Of a stretch of DNA of 64,000 bases, positions 1 through 7,559 are shown one piece after another (position 1 is the first letter of the stretch; every line of letters begins with the position of its first letter). The position numbers and the translations under genes were made by a program. The stretch is from Leptospirales bacterium (GTDB lineage Bacteria; Spirochaetota; Leptospiria; Leptospirales; Leptonemataceae): positions 1 through 64,000 of the forward strand of contig JAEUSB010000095.1 of NCBI GenBank assembly GCA_016788865.1. The letters are read 5' to 3'. The notes beneath the pieces were generated by a model that worked only from the letters and a program-made list of their open reading frames with translations, was not told the DNA's origin and did not search any database.

Positions 1-2
1 GT

Positions 3-68
3 GAGACACAAGTCGATGAGCTGTGGGAACTGACGCTCGTGCGGCTTCGTTCCACGCCGGGCCGATGA
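3..68 (+). other. possible 3' end of a plus-strand gene cut by the window edge
   Basis: One plus-strand frame is open from the window edge to a TGA at 66-68 and reads like a plausible protein tail (ETQVDELWELTLVRL). It would be convergent with the MBOAT gene that ends at 142. Only about 21 codons are visible, so this could easily be chance. A small stem-loop (TCACCT-ATCC-AGGTGA, 71-86) follows, without a T-tract. Confidence 0.2.
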
Positions 69-141
69 GTTCACCTATCCAGGTGATCCCTGGGCCGTGA
101 GTTTGGAGGGATCTGGTGTGTGGGGTATGTGATGAGGAACG

Positions 142-1614
142 TCAAAACACAAAGTAAATAAAGGCACCACCATCTGGAGCCGCAAGTTGTATCAATAGTA
201 ATGCCAGGAACGGATAGATTGCAAACTCAAGCCAGAGCGGTACCTTGATCTGGAATTTTCCCTTTTCCCAGATCCAGTAGCCAAGCCATTCGCCGGCCAT
301 CATGATTCCAAAATATGTTAGAATTGGTTTGTAAAGCGATGGCGGAATCGGAGTTTTAGGTGCCTCGTAGAAATACATCAGTTTCATTTTGAATAGCGCA
401 TACGAGACAGTAGGTGAGCTAAACAAAACATGAATGGTTGTAACGCAAATCATTGCGTAGAACCAGCGCAAGCCCTCGAATGGCCAGCGAAGAAGTCGCA
501 TAACGGGTCCCTCCGGAAGTTTTGGACGTTTCTCATACCATTCCTGGAATATCGTCTCAGCAGCCAGCCAGATTCCAAAAATCAGTCCCCAGACAACAAA
601 CGTCCAGTTTGCCCCGTGCCAGAATCCACTCACCAGCATTGCAATTACCAGGTTTATCTTGTGGCGAAACCAGCTGACTCGATTCCCGCCGAGCGAGATA
701 TACAAATAGTCTCTGATCCAGCGGCCGAGTGACATATGCCATCTGCGCCAGTGTTCAGAAATCGAGCGGGCAATATGCGGCATGCGGAAGTTTTCTGGGA
801 GATGAAAGCCAAGCCAAATCGCTGAGCCCCAGGCCATATCGCTATATCCAGAAAAATCACCGTACATTTGTGTAATAAAACCAAACGCACCCAGCCAGGA
901 ACCTTCCGTTCCATACATTCCTTTATCGCCCAGCATCGCACTGACAGCGGGACCAACGTTATCTGCTATTACGGCTTTCTTAAAATAACCAAGTGCAAAC
1001 CAGCGGGCACCGTTCCGCAGTCGTTCTACCGTGAGTTCTGTGTCCGTGTAGAGCTGCGGAATAAAATCGCGTGCTGTTACAATGGGCCCTGCAACCAGTT
1101 GGGGGAAGAATGACTTGAATAAACCAAAACGTAGAAACGAGGCCTCCACGGCAGTTTTGCCGCGCCAGACGTCGATTACATAGCTCAAGGCCTGAAATGT
1201 AAAAAACGAAATACCAAGCGGCAGACCAATTGTATGCATGAACCAGTCGGGTTTGATTCCCACGAATCCAAGAACTTCAAGTAAATTGCCAAGGAAGAAG
1301 TTGTAGTACTTGTAGTAGCAGAGCAGTCCAACAAGAATACAGATCACGGCGAGCAAGAGCCAGTTGCGATAACGGTCCTTCAGGGATCCTGGGGTCAGGA
1401 AAAATGCTGAACCGTATGCTGTAATCGTGAAGAAGAAGAGCAGGAAGCTGTAGATCCAATCGTATGAAGCAAAAAAGACGTACGATGCAACAAGCAATGC
1501 CGCATGACGGGCCGGGCGCAGATACTTTTCCGGCATGAGCAAAGGAAGAACAGCCCAGTGAATAAAGAAGACTGCAACAAAGAAAAAGAAGTAGAGCGCG
1601 CTTGAGAATATCAT
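142..1614 (-). CDS. MBOAT family membrane-bound O-acyltransferase (AlgI/DltB type)
   Basis: A 490-residue polytopic membrane protein of normal length for the AlgI/DltB branch of the MBOAT family. These proteins move acyl groups across or at the inner membrane onto extracellular polysaccharides, lipids or teichoic-acid-like polymers. The family core is visible: YGDFSGYSDMAWG near 251-263, HWRRWHMSLGRWIRDYLY near 288-305 with conserved His293, and FWHGANW at 331-337 with the invariant catalytic His333. At least ten hydrophobic segments run through the chain. Its ATG overlaps the stop of the upstream CPBP gene by four bases (ATGA), so the two are probably translated together. The acceptor cannot be read from the sequence; no DltD/AlgJ-like partner is seen in the window. 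A second MBOAT gene lies at 9365-10774. Confidence 0.9.
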   Translation of the reverse strand: MIFSSALYFFFFVAVFFIHWAVLPLLMPEKYLRPARHAALLVASYVFFASYDWIYSFLLFFFTITAYGSAFFLTPGSLKDRYRNWLLLAVICILVGLLCYYKYYNFFLGNLLEVLGFVGIKPDWFMHTIGLPLGISFFTFQALSYVIDVWRGKTAVEASFLRFGLFKSFFPQLVAGPIVTARDFIPQLYTDTELTVERLRNGARWFALGYFKKAVIADNVGPAVSAMLGDKGMYGTEGSWLGAFGFITQMYGDFSGYSDMAWGSAIWLGFHLPENFRMPHIARSISEHWRRWHMSLGRWIRDYLYISLGGNRVSWFRHKINLVIAMLVSGFWHGANWTFVVWGLIFGIWLAAETIFQEWYEKRPKLPEGPVMRLLRWPFEGLRWFYAMICVTTIHVLFSSPTVSYALFKMKLMYFYEAPKTPIPPSLYKPILTYFGIMMAGEWLGYWIWEKGKFQIKVPLWLEFAIYPFLALLLIQLAAPDGGAFIYFVF

Positions 1615-2285
1615 ACTCTACGCAGTACCACCAGCGCACAGCCTCCGGCGAGGACCAGGCCTGCTATGACAATCATACCAGGCGCAAGAATCCAGCCTGC
1701 CCAGGTAAGGACAGTGAGCAGATTTGAAATCGAATGAATTGCAATCGAAGGCCCGAGGCTTCCGGTCCAGCTAGCGACGTGCGCCAGAACGAGTCCGGAC
1801 GCAAAGGCAAACAGAAATACGGCAGGGTTCAGATGCGAAACCGCGAAGAGGGCCGTTCCTGCCCAGATCGAAATGTTTGTCCGTCTCATCTCGTTTAACA
1901 GAAGCCCTCGAAAGAAGATCTCTTCTGACACCGGGCCCAGGACGACCATGCTGATAAACGCGGCAATAAGGTCTATTCCATCGCGCATGGGCCAGGGGGC
2001 CTGTGGCGAGACCTGCCCCAGGGCGAAAATCCCCGCTCCAACCGCCGGAATCACCAAAATGGAGCGGAAATCCGTCTCTGCGGCGGAAGTCCTACCAGGC
2101 GGTAATTCCAGCTGCCAGGGAACCTTTCGTCGCATCACATAATAGAAGAAACTCGTTAGGATTGTCGCCGCGAAAACGGGAATTCCCACGAACCAGAGGC
2201 CGGCTGGCAGAATCCACGAAACGAGCGCCGTCACCCCAAGGAAGGCTGCGCACCAGAGAAAGCCGCTGGACAGATCCGATTTCAT
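1611..2285 (-). CDS. CPBP family intramembrane glutamic protease (CAAX-protease/Abi type)
   Basis: A 224-residue membrane protein with the three motifs of the CPBP (CAAX prenyl protease 2/Abi) family: SEEIFFRG with Glu121-Glu122 and Arg126, FAVSH with His151, and HSISN with His184 and Asn188. These residues line the active site of Rce1-type intramembrane proteases. Bacterial members have diverse or unknown substrates. The stop codon overlaps the start of the MBOAT gene (ATGA), suggesting a two-gene operon. Its own start at 2285 lies only 18 bp from the divergent flbD start, so the two promoters must overlap or lie inside the neighbouring coding regions. Confidence 0.85.
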   Translation of the reverse strand: MKSDLSSGFLWCAAFLGVTALVSWILPAGLWFVGIPVFAATILTSFFYYVMRRKVPWQLELPPGRTSAAETDFRSILVIPAVGAGIFALGQVSPQAPWPMRDGIDLIAAFISMVVLGPVSEEIFFRGLLLNEMRRTNISIWAGTALFAVSHLNPAVFLFAFASGLVLAHVASWTGSLGPSIAIHSISNLLTVLTWAGWILAPGMIVIAGLVLAGGCALVVLRRV

Positions 2286-2303
2286 CTAGTTCTCTGAGAG
2301 CGC

Positions 2304-2504
2304 ATGATCGAAGTCCACAGATTGAACAATAGCGCCTTTTTTATCAACCACAAGCACATCGAAACAATGGAGGCCATCCCGGATACGGTCATCACGCTGG
2401 TGAACGAGAAGAAATACGTGGTCAAAGAGGCGATTCCTGAGATTATTTCCCGGATTCAGGCTTTCGAGGCTGCAATCGTCCGTTACACGCCCGGTCCTGC
2501 TTGA
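2304..2504 (+). CDS. flbD: flagellar protein FlbD
   Basis: A 66-residue protein matching the small FlbD family found in flagellar operons of spirochaetes and Gram-positives. It starts MIEVHRLNN, continues with a hydrophobic FFINHKHIETMEAIPDTVITL stretch, and has the characteristic NEKKYVVKEAIPEII segment. The molecular role is unsettled; it is normally encoded with motA, motB and fliL. Here fliL follows 80 bp downstream, but motA and motB are absent between them. The ATG has only a weak GAGAG element upstream. Its promoter must lie in the first part of the divergent CPBP gene. Confidence 0.85.
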   Translation: MIEVHRLNNSAFFINHKHIETMEAIPDTVITLVNEKKYVVKEAIPEIISRIQAFEAAIVRYTPGPA

Positions 2505-2584
2505 AAAAAATAGGCGGCATAGCGGCCCAATCGGCCGATTCTTATTTACGGGTACTCATATTTTTCCTTACCCAGGAGTAGCGC

Positions 2585-3130
2585 ATGGCCGGTGAAGAGA
2601 TACTGGATGAAGAAGAAGGCGGCGGGGAAGCCGCCCCTGCCGAAGCCGCCGGCTCGCCCTCGTCGGGCCTCAACAAAATTGTAAAGATACTGATCTACGT
2701 TGCCCTGGGGACCGTTGGTCTGGTGATCATGGCTGTGATCGCATACTATGTTGCATCCTTTGCCGCAGCGCGTCAGTACAAAGAAGTCGCGTCGATTGCT
2801 GTTGTTAAGCCACCACCACCAACAGAGAACTTCAATTTCACAGACGATTTCCGTGTGAACACGGCGGATACGGGAGATCCTCACTTCATTAAGTTGCGGT
2901 TGAGCCTTGGGTACGAGTTGGGTAATCCTGCCCTTACAGCCGAGCTGGGACAACGCAGTCCGCAGCTCCGAAATATCATCAACTTGATCCTTGCGGGAAA
3001 GACACGCGAAGATTTGCGTACTGTCCAGGATCAGCTTGAACTTCGCGAAGAGATCAAGGCTTCCATCAATCACGTTCTTTCGGATGGAAAGATCTCTGAA
3101 GTCTACTTCAACGAGTTTATTGTAAACTAA
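2585..3130 (+). CDS. fliL: flagellar basal body-associated protein FliL
   Basis: A 181-residue protein with FliL layout: an acidic, Glu/Ala-rich cytoplasmic N-terminus (1-28), one transmembrane helix around 34-60, and a periplasmic domain ending in LSDGKISEVYFNEFIVN. That tail matches the usual FliL C-terminus that packs around the stator. FliL sits at the flagellar motor, stabilises MotAB stators and affects torque; in spirochaetes this acts on periplasmic flagella. The start is supported by AGGAG at 2573-2577. The stop overlaps the start of the next gene (TAATG). It is the second gene of a flbD-fliL-GDPD unit. Confidence 0.88.
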   Translation: MAGEEILDEEEGGGEAAPAEAAGSPSSGLNKIVKILIYVALGTVGLVIMAVIAYYVASFAAARQYKEVASIAVVKPPPPTENFNFTDDFRVNTADTGDPHFIKLRLSLGYELGNPALTAELGQRSPQLRNIINLILAGKTREDLRTVQDQLELREEIKASINHVLSDGKISEVYFNEFIVN

Positions 3131-3789
3131 TGGCTGCGCCAATCCTCTATGCGCATAGAGGGAGCGCAATTCATCATCGCGAAAACACGGCGGGTGCATT
3201 TGATGCTGCACTCGCCCTGGGCTTCCAGGCATTCGAACTCGATCTTCTACGGTTAGGCGACGATACCATTGTTGTCTATCATGACTTCACGCTCAGCCGT
3301 CAGTTCAAGAAGCTCAAGCGCCTGAGTAAGATCACGCTGTCCGAGTTCAGGAAGATCAACAACAAGATTCTGACGTTTGAAGAGTTTGTCCGGCGTTATA
3401 GCAAGAAAGATATTACCGTGAACTTTGAAATCAAAGACGATGTTCGAACTCTTGGCCTTGCGCGTGCCGGAATTTCCAAGTTCAGAAAGCCCGTTGTATC
3501 GTCGTTTCGGTTGAAGGTTGTCGATGCGGCGGCAGCTCTGGGGCTGCCTGTGGGCTACCTGTTTGATACGGTTCGCGCGTTCAAGGCCAACAAGAAAAAG
3601 ATCAAGGGCCAACGTATTCACGTGTCAAAGAAGATGCTTGCAAAGCGACACAAGCCTGCTGTCCTTTTCCGTGGATATGAACTCCATGTCTATACAGTCA
3701 ATGACCCGGCTGAAGCACGTCAAATAGCCGAGTTTGATTTTGTGAAAGGTATTTTCACGGATACGCCGGAAGTTCTGCACGCATTCTGA
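3130..3789 (+). CDS. glycerophosphodiester phosphodiesterase family protein
   Basis: A 219-residue GDPD-family enzyme. The opening YAHRGS and ENT...ELDL segments supply the first catalytic His and the metal-binding Glu and Asp. YHD near residue 50 supplies the second catalytic His, and NFEIK is the later acidic metal-binding motif. The C-terminus has the usual YTVND and GIFTDTPE elements. It should hydrolyse glycerophosphodiesters to an alcohol and glycerol-3-phosphate. There is no signal peptide, so it is probably cytoplasmic like UgpQ. Its ATG overlaps the fliL stop, which makes it part of the flagellar unit by position although the function is metabolic. It converges on the YdcF-like gene with a gap of only six bases. 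Confidence 0.88.
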   Translation: MAAPILYAHRGSAIHHRENTAGAFDAALALGFQAFELDLLRLGDDTIVVYHDFTLSRQFKKLKRLSKITLSEFRKINNKILTFEEFVRRYSKKDITVNFEIKDDVRTLGLARAGISKFRKPVVSSFRLKVVDAAAALGLPVGYLFDTVRAFKANKKKIKGQRIHVSKKMLAKRHKPAVLFRGYELHVYTVNDPAEARQIAEFDFVKGIFTDTPEVLHAF

Positions 3790-3795
3790 AATATC

Positions 3796-4560
3796 CTACA
3801 AATAGCCCCGCAGACGATACGCAATCACTCCCGCATACTCTTTCAAAGCCATCGAGGTAACGGTCATTCCCGCAGAATGCGGAAAAATTGCCTCTATGCC
3901 TGGAAATTCGGTTGGGATGTAGTAATCAACGGGGAAGGGAACCACCTCAAGGCCGGCCTTTTCAAAGCATAAAGCGCTGCGCCACATGTGAAAAGCGGAT
4001 GTTACAAGAATCACTTTCTTTATTCCCCGCTGTTTTGCAATCGCTGCTGTTTCCGTTGCGTTCTCCGCAGTATTTCGCGAATTGCTTTCTGCAACAATCT
4101 GCGTTTCCGGAATTCCCTGCTGCACAAGCCAGGTCTTGAGAACGCTGGCTTCTGGTTCACCCAGTTGTGAGAGCAGGCCCGATCCTCCCGTGACAATGAT
4201 TAGCGGTGCCTTCTTGTTCTTTAGTAGATCGATCCCGGCAAGAATGCGGTCCACCGCGCTTGAGAATTCAGGCCTGTCCTTTTGAGGGGAAAGTGGAGTG
4301 ACCATGCCGGTTAAAACTACAACAGCATCTGTCTGAGGTGCTTCTGCTATAGACAATGGCGCATAACGTGATTCAAGTGAACGCATCAGGGGCGCGGCTA
4401 CTACATAGCTGGATCCCAGGACGACAGTAATCCACAGGATGAAACAGAATTTCTTGAATCGACCGGGTTTTAGTTTCAGCCCTGCAATAAGGGCGCAGAT
4501 CAGAAACAGCGGGTAGGGAAACAGGAGCCCGGGAAGGATTTTGGAGAAGAAAAAGAACAT
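3796..4560 (-). CDS. YdcF/ElyC/SanA family (DUF218) membrane-anchored protein
   Basis: A 254-residue protein with two N-terminal membrane helices (about 5-30 and 38-60) followed by a DUF218 domain. Family signatures visible are DAVVVLTG, the PLIIVTGGSG strand-loop, a WLVQQGIPETQIVAESNSRNTAENA segment and VTSAFHMWRS. E. coli ElyC and SanA, of this family, affect envelope and peptidoglycan precursor integrity; the biochemical activity is not firmly known. The start at 4560 lies six bases after the end of the orphan gene fragment at 4567-4740, suggesting that it was once the downstream member of an operon whose upstream gene has been lost. Confidence 0.8.
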   Translation of the reverse strand: MFFFFSKILPGLLFPYPLFLICALIAGLKLKPGRFKKFCFILWITVVLGSSYVVAAPLMRSLESRYAPLSIAEAPQTDAVVVLTGMVTPLSPQKDRPEFSSAVDRILAGIDLLKNKKAPLIIVTGGSGLLSQLGEPEASVLKTWLVQQGIPETQIVAESNSRNTAENATETAAIAKQRGIKKVILVTSAFHMWRSALCFEKAGLEVVPFPVDYYIPTEFPGIEAIFPHSAGMTVTSMALKEYAGVIAYRLRGYL

Positions 4561-4566
4561 TATGGA

Positions 4567-4740
4567 TTAGAAATTCAATTGCTTCTGTGTGTCCAGCGAG
4601 ACGGAGATAGCCTCAGATCCGCACACCACTGAGTTGATGCCAGGAGGCAGATGAAGTGGATCGTTATCTTTGCTATCTCCCACATGTTTCGTCTGGTTGA
4701 TCGTATCGGATCTGCCCGCGGAGACATAGCTCCGCCAGGG
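4567..4740 (-). pseudogene. orphan 3' fragment of a protein gene (about 57 codons)
   Basis: On the minus strand a frame is open from 4740 to a TAA at 4567-4569 with protein-like content (SDTINQTKHVGDSKDND, then SEAISVSLDTQKQLNF). It has no start codon of its own: an in-frame TGA at 4741-4743 closes it upstream, where the cassette-like region begins. It ends six bases before the YdcF-like start, as an operon partner would. I read it as the surviving C-terminus of a gene cut off by insertion or recombination. I do not recognise the family, and a chance open frame cannot be excluded. Confidence 0.35.
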
Positions 4741-4765
4741 TCAGTCCCACACTTACGTGGTGTGA

Positions 4766-5644
4766 CTAAGCAAACCGAAAACGCATAGTTGCGGATGCTA
4801 CCACCTCGAGTTCTCCGGCCTCGATACTTGGAACAGCAGATCCACTATCGGTGGCGCGCAATGCCGCCTCACGCATCAGAAGTTGCTCTGGCGAGCCGAA
4901 TCGGTGCTGCCGGGGTGTACCGACGGCGACCGTTGGACGCAAAGAGATCAATTTGCCAAGTTGTTGCCCGGCGCTTTGAGCTGCAGCTCTGGCGGTTTCT
5001 GTTGCTAACTCCACCGCCTTAGCGATCGCTGCGTTTTTTGCGTCCGTAACATTGGACAGTCGAAAGCTGAGTTCGAGTTCCGCTTTGTCCTCAGTGGCGA
5101 ACAATGCTGCATAGAATGTTTCCAGGGAATTGGCCGTGAGCGAAAATTTCACAGTGAACTCATGGGAGCCATTGAATCCTTTATTAAACATCTTGCGATC
5201 ATAATCATAGTCAGGCGCGATACGAAATTCCGAGGAGGCAACGAAAAGATCCGGTAAGCCGAGTGTCCGGATTTTGTCCGTTAGAGTGCGCGTTCGGGTA
5301 TCAAGTTCAGTTTGGCACGTGCGATAGTCCTTTTCTCGGGTGCTGAGAGTAATGGAGGCCCAAACTGTGTCCGGTCGCATTGTAACTCTGGCTATTTCTG
5401 TGACTGTGATCATGTCTTCTCCATCTGTCTCAACGATTTGCGTAATATCCGAGCGGGGGACAGAATGTGCGGACAGCGAAGCGAACTCGCTTTCCCGCAT
5501 TTCCCTTCGCCATTGCTGGCGTGCTGCAAGCTCTTCCTCCTGCAGTCTGCGACGCCTGGCCCTCTGCCGGCGAATCGCCCGATAGCCAATAAGCGCCGAG
5601 AAGGACAGCACAAGGATGGTGAGGATTGAAAATAGAACAGTCAT
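4766..5644 (-). CDS. SIMPL domain (DUF541) protein with N-terminal membrane anchor
   Basis: A 292-residue protein. Residues 1-21 form a membrane helix, followed by an Arg-rich stretch (RRQRARRRR) and then a DUF541/SIMPL domain from about 75 to the end. Domain signs are the V-T-E-I-A-R-V-T-M-R-P-D-T opening, alternating strands, LSFRLSNVTDAKNAAIAKAVELA, and a C-terminal VVASATMRFRF strand. SIMPL proteins are periplasmic or surface-associated and some are linked to stress protection; activity is not established. It begins just downstream of repeat site 5672-5701, so it may be the last unit of the cassette-like array. No matching site is seen after its 3' end. Confidence 0.75.
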   Translation of the reverse strand: MTVLFSILTILVLSFSALIGYRAIRRQRARRRRLQEEELAARQQWRREMRESEFASLSAHSVPRSDITQIVETDGEDMITVTEIARVTMRPDTVWASITLSTREKDYRTCQTELDTRTRTLTDKIRTLGLPDLFVASSEFRIAPDYDYDRKMFNKGFNGSHEFTVKFSLTANSLETFYAALFATEDKAELELSFRLSNVTDAKNAAIAKAVELATETARAAAQSAGQQLGKLISLRPTVAVGTPRQHRFGSPEQLLMREAALRATDSGSAVPSIEAGELEVVASATMRFRFA

Positions 5645-5671
5645 TCATGCAATCCGTTTTTCGACCGATTG

Positions 5672-5701
5672 CGCATAACGGATGCTAGCGCGAGTTCTGC
5701 G
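5672..5701. repeat. cassette-boundary inverted repeat, site 1
   Basis: The arms are CGCATAAC (5672-5679) and GTTCTGCG (5694-5701), one mismatch from an inverted repeat, around a core containing GCTAGC. The minus-strand gene 5685-6398 terminates inside it (its last codons read Q-N-S-R-stop). The core matches site 5 at 7532-7559. Confidence 0.7.
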
Positions 5702-6398
5702 TAGTGCTTGCAGCCTTTTTTGGGACCGATAACAGAAGGCGGTCGATAGCTTTTCCATTATCAAAAGTATTGATGACAAACCCGTTTCCACTCCAGAGAG
5801 GTTTGCCGGATTCGGAATCCACGAGAACGCCTCTGACAAGGAGTTGTTTGATGTAAACGGTGCGCCCGCCCACCATGGCCGCTGGTAGCGCCGCCAAAAA
5901 TTGGAGGCTGATGCAGCCCGGGGAATAATCTTTGTAAAGCGCAATGAGAACCATAACCGTTCTGGCTGAGCGGTCCCTTCCAAGACTGGCTGTCGCCGGA
6001 TAAGACTGGGACATATAGTAGAGATGGTCGCGCTCCTCTGATTTTTGCGCTAGCGTTCCGAGCTCTTGAAAAGAGGCCTTTGTCGCGCTATCGCTGGTAT
6101 TATTGGGAAATGGAATTGTCCCATTCTCGGACAATGCCTGAGACGGAACACCGCGCTGTGTGAGTTGGCTGGCAAGAATGTTTGGCAGATTGTCTGCGCG
6201 AAGCGCGGCTTGTTCGGCCGGAGTCAGTAGGCGTTCGGATGAACCATTCAGCTCCGTACGACCTGCATGAGCCAGCACAATCACGATTGAATCAGATACA
6301 TCGCCCGGGAAATGCGAAGACGTAGATGCAATCGGCTGAGCTATGCAATTCAGGGCTAATGTGGTTGGGAGGAAGAGGAGGTATAAGGTAGTCTTCAT
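5685..6398 (-). CDS. exported protein of unknown function (cassette-like unit)
   Basis: A 237-residue protein starting MKTTLYLLFLPTTLALNCIA, a clear signal peptide, so it is probably periplasmic or outer-membrane associated. I prefer this ATG at 6398 over the in-frame ATG at 6461 because it begins the signal peptide. The mature part has no family I recognise; it includes an SIVIVLAHAGRTEL strand, a DHLYYMSQSYPATASLGRD segment and a SGKPLWSGNGFV element near the C-terminus. Its start overlaps the stop of the small frame at 6395-6598 (ATGA). Its stop lies inside the boundary repeat at 5672-5701. Confidence 0.65.
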   Translation of the reverse strand: MKTTLYLLFLPTTLALNCIAQPIASTSSHFPGDVSDSIVIVLAHAGRTELNGSSERLLTPAEQAALRADNLPNILASQLTQRGVPSQALSENGTIPFPNNTSDSATKASFQELGTLAQKSEERDHLYYMSQSYPATASLGRDRSARTVMVLIALYKDYSPGCISLQFLAALPAAMVGGRTVYIKQLLVRGVLVDSESGKPLWSGNGFVINTFDNGKAIDRLLLSVPKKAASTTQNSR

Positions 6399-6598
6399 AG
6401 GTTCGCGTAGTTCTTGGCGGATTGGGCCCTGGCGGCAAGCCTTTCGCAAAGCGTGCGGCACTTGTTGTTATGCGACGGCAAGCCGCTGCTCACATTGGGT
6501 CGTTTGAGACGCCAATGCTCCGTGTTGTGTCTTACTTCTAGCTGGTGGGACTGAAAAAGGTTGCGAGCCTCTTTGGCATATAGAAATCCGAGCGCCAC
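6395..6598 (-). CDS. small basic hypothetical protein in the array (uncertain)
   Basis: A 67-codon frame that begins just after site 3 and stops in an ATGA overlap with the start of the exported-protein gene. It is His-, Arg- and Asn-rich, with no membrane segment or known motif. It is crossed by the degenerate boundary copy at 6460-6474, which encodes its S-H-N-N-K segment, the same residues that end the gene at 7102-7536. It may therefore be a decayed cassette, a read-through frame over an old site, or a short leader coupled to the next gene. Coding is not certain. Confidence 0.3.
   Translation of the reverse strand: MALGFLYAKEARNLFQSHQLEVRHNTEHWRLKRPNVSSGLPSHNNKCRTLCERLAARAQSAKNYANL
6399..6474. 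repeat. degenerate cassette-boundary site, site 2
   Basis: The plus strand carries ACTTGTTGTTATGCG at 6460-6474, identical in its GTTATGCG arm to the other sites and preceded by the same ACTTGTT as sites 4 and 6. No close CGCATAAC partner is present. Towards 6399-6413 there is a weak copy (minus strand GAACTACGCGAACC) resembling the flank of site 4. Between them are small stem-forming stretches such as CTTTCGCAAAG. I read it as a decayed or rearranged site. Confidence 0.45.
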
Positions 6599-6603
6599 TA
6601 TGT

Positions 6604-6632
6604 CGCTTAACGTGTTTAACGAGAGTTATGCG
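6604..6632. repeat. cassette-boundary inverted repeat, site 3
   Basis: The arms are CGCTTAAC (6604-6611) and GTTATGCG (6625-6632) around GTGTTTAACGAGA. The outer arms pair with one mismatch. The gene at 6626-6997 ends inside it: its TAA is part of the CGCATAAC arm read on the minus strand. Confidence 0.7.
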
Positions 6633-6997
6633 AAGTGCGGCCCGGTGCTTTCATGCAGCATCCGTGCAACATAGTCGGCAGCTAGTTCCGGATTCTCTTT
6701 CAAGTTTGTGACGAGTTGCTGCTCGTCATCCGTTGAGAAGTCAAGCAGGATCTCGGCAAGCGGGGGTGCAGTGGCAACGCGATCTTGAACTGTTTCAAGC
6801 GCGCAAGTTATGACAGTAGCTTTGATCAGATCTGGAGTTAGAAAAGAGAATATTTCGGAAAATGTATCCGCACCCAGCATTGAAAATAGAAGACAAACCC
6901 TGTCGAGACGTGTCGGCTCCTTTGCGTTAATTCGCTGCACGTTCTCCCACATCGCGTCCTGTTCGTCTTGTTCTTCGGGAGAGAGTCTGTTTTCCAT
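6626..6997 (-). CDS. small acidic cytoplasmic protein of unknown function (cassette-like unit)
   Basis: A 123-residue acidic protein without signal peptide or membrane helix, predicted mainly helical. It begins MENRLSPEEQDEQDAMWENV and ends ESTGPHFA; the last residues are encoded by the boundary repeat, where the stop codon lies. No family is recognised. About 90 bp of untranslated sequence separate its ATG from site 4. That is unlike its two upstream neighbours, whose start codons are inside the repeat. Confidence 0.55.
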   Translation of the reverse strand: MENRLSPEEQDEQDAMWENVQRINAKEPTRLDRVCLLFSMLGADTFSEIFSFLTPDLIKATVITCALETVQDRVATAPPLAEILLDFSTDDEQQLVTNLKENPELAADYVARMLHESTGPHFA

Positions 6998-7088
6998 AGT
7001 TCGAGGATCGAAACCTTCGTTAAGAATTCTACAGATGAGCCTGAGAATCTAGGCCCGCAATGTTTGAGTGTTTTCCGGGCCGGAATTG

Positions 7089-7118
7089 CGGCTAACGTGT
7101 GTTACTTGTTGTTATGCG
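7089..7118. repeat. cassette-boundary inverted repeat, site 4
   Basis: The arms are CGGCTAAC (7089-7096) and GTTATGCG (7111-7118) around GTGTGTTACTTGTT. The inner part matches sites 2 and 6 (ACTTGTT before GTTAT). The gene at 7102-7536 ends in it; its last codons, H-N-N-K-stop, are encoded by the repeat. Confidence 0.72.
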
Positions 7119-7536
7119 TAGTTCGCGCGCAGAAATCAGGCCAGAAAGGCCTTTGATGCGAGGTTCTGAGAACTTCGTGACGAGAGTCGAAATGCTCTAG
7201 TGCGCCATCCATCAGCGTCAATTTGATATGGAGATCTACGCAGCTGTAGTACCAGTCCTGTATGGCTCCCTGGCAAAAGAACTCGTCGGGATTTCCGTTG
7301 CGTGGGTTCCCGCGCAAAAATGTGCAGGCGAATCTTTCTTGCGGTCTATTTGAAGCTGGGATGTAAAACTGCAACTCTGCGGATGCCTGAACGGCATGTG
7401 GCATGGGTGCCAGCGCCATTTCTATGTGGCCACTTTTGAAGAGGAAATCACGAATGATCAAATTGTTGGGTTTTTGACAGGCTCCGGCCAGGAAGAACAA
7501 GCTGGCGAATCCTATAATAGTGCGGGAATTACGCAT
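7102..7536 (-). CDS. putative lipoprotein of unknown function (cassette-like unit)
   Basis: A 144-residue protein starting MRNSRTIIGFASLFFLAGAC, a signal peptide with a lipobox (LAGAC) and Lys at +3, so it is probably a lipoprotein. The rest is short, with aromatic and His-rich stretches (QDWYYSCVDLHIKL) and no recognised family. Its ATG is the ATG inside the GTTATGCG arm of site 5 and its TAA lies in site 4, so the repeats contribute both ends of the coding sequence. No Shine-Dalgarno sequence independent of the repeat is visible. Confidence 0.62.
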   Translation of the reverse strand: MRNSRTIIGFASLFFLAGACQKPNNLIIRDFLFKSGHIEMALAPMPHAVQASAELQFYIPASNRPQERFACTFLRGNPRNGNPDEFFCQGAIQDWYYSCVDLHIKLTLMDGALEHFDSRHEVLRTSHQRPFWPDFCARTTHNNK

Positions 7537-7559
7537 AACGTGCTAGCGAGAGTTATGCG
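7532..7559. repeat. cassette-boundary inverted repeat, site 5 (perfect arms)
   Basis: This copy has perfect 8-bp arms, CGCATAAC (7532-7539) and GTTATGCG (7552-7559), around the core GTGCTAGCGAGA. It contains the stop of the gene at 7543-8229 and the start of the gene at 7102-7536, both on the minus strand. The core is shared with site 1 and partly with site 3. Confidence 0.78.

Noticed and set aside
2546-3232. Long minus-strand frame opposite fliL
   Set aside because: It is the antisense shadow of fliL and GDPD, which have clear family motifs and ribosome binding sites on the plus strand.
4361-4370. GCATAACG words resembling the cassette-boundary arm here and near 25626, 44674 and 60096
   Set aside because: They lie inside well-supported coding regions, have no partner GTTATGCG within 40 bp, and do not bound genes, so they are chance matches.
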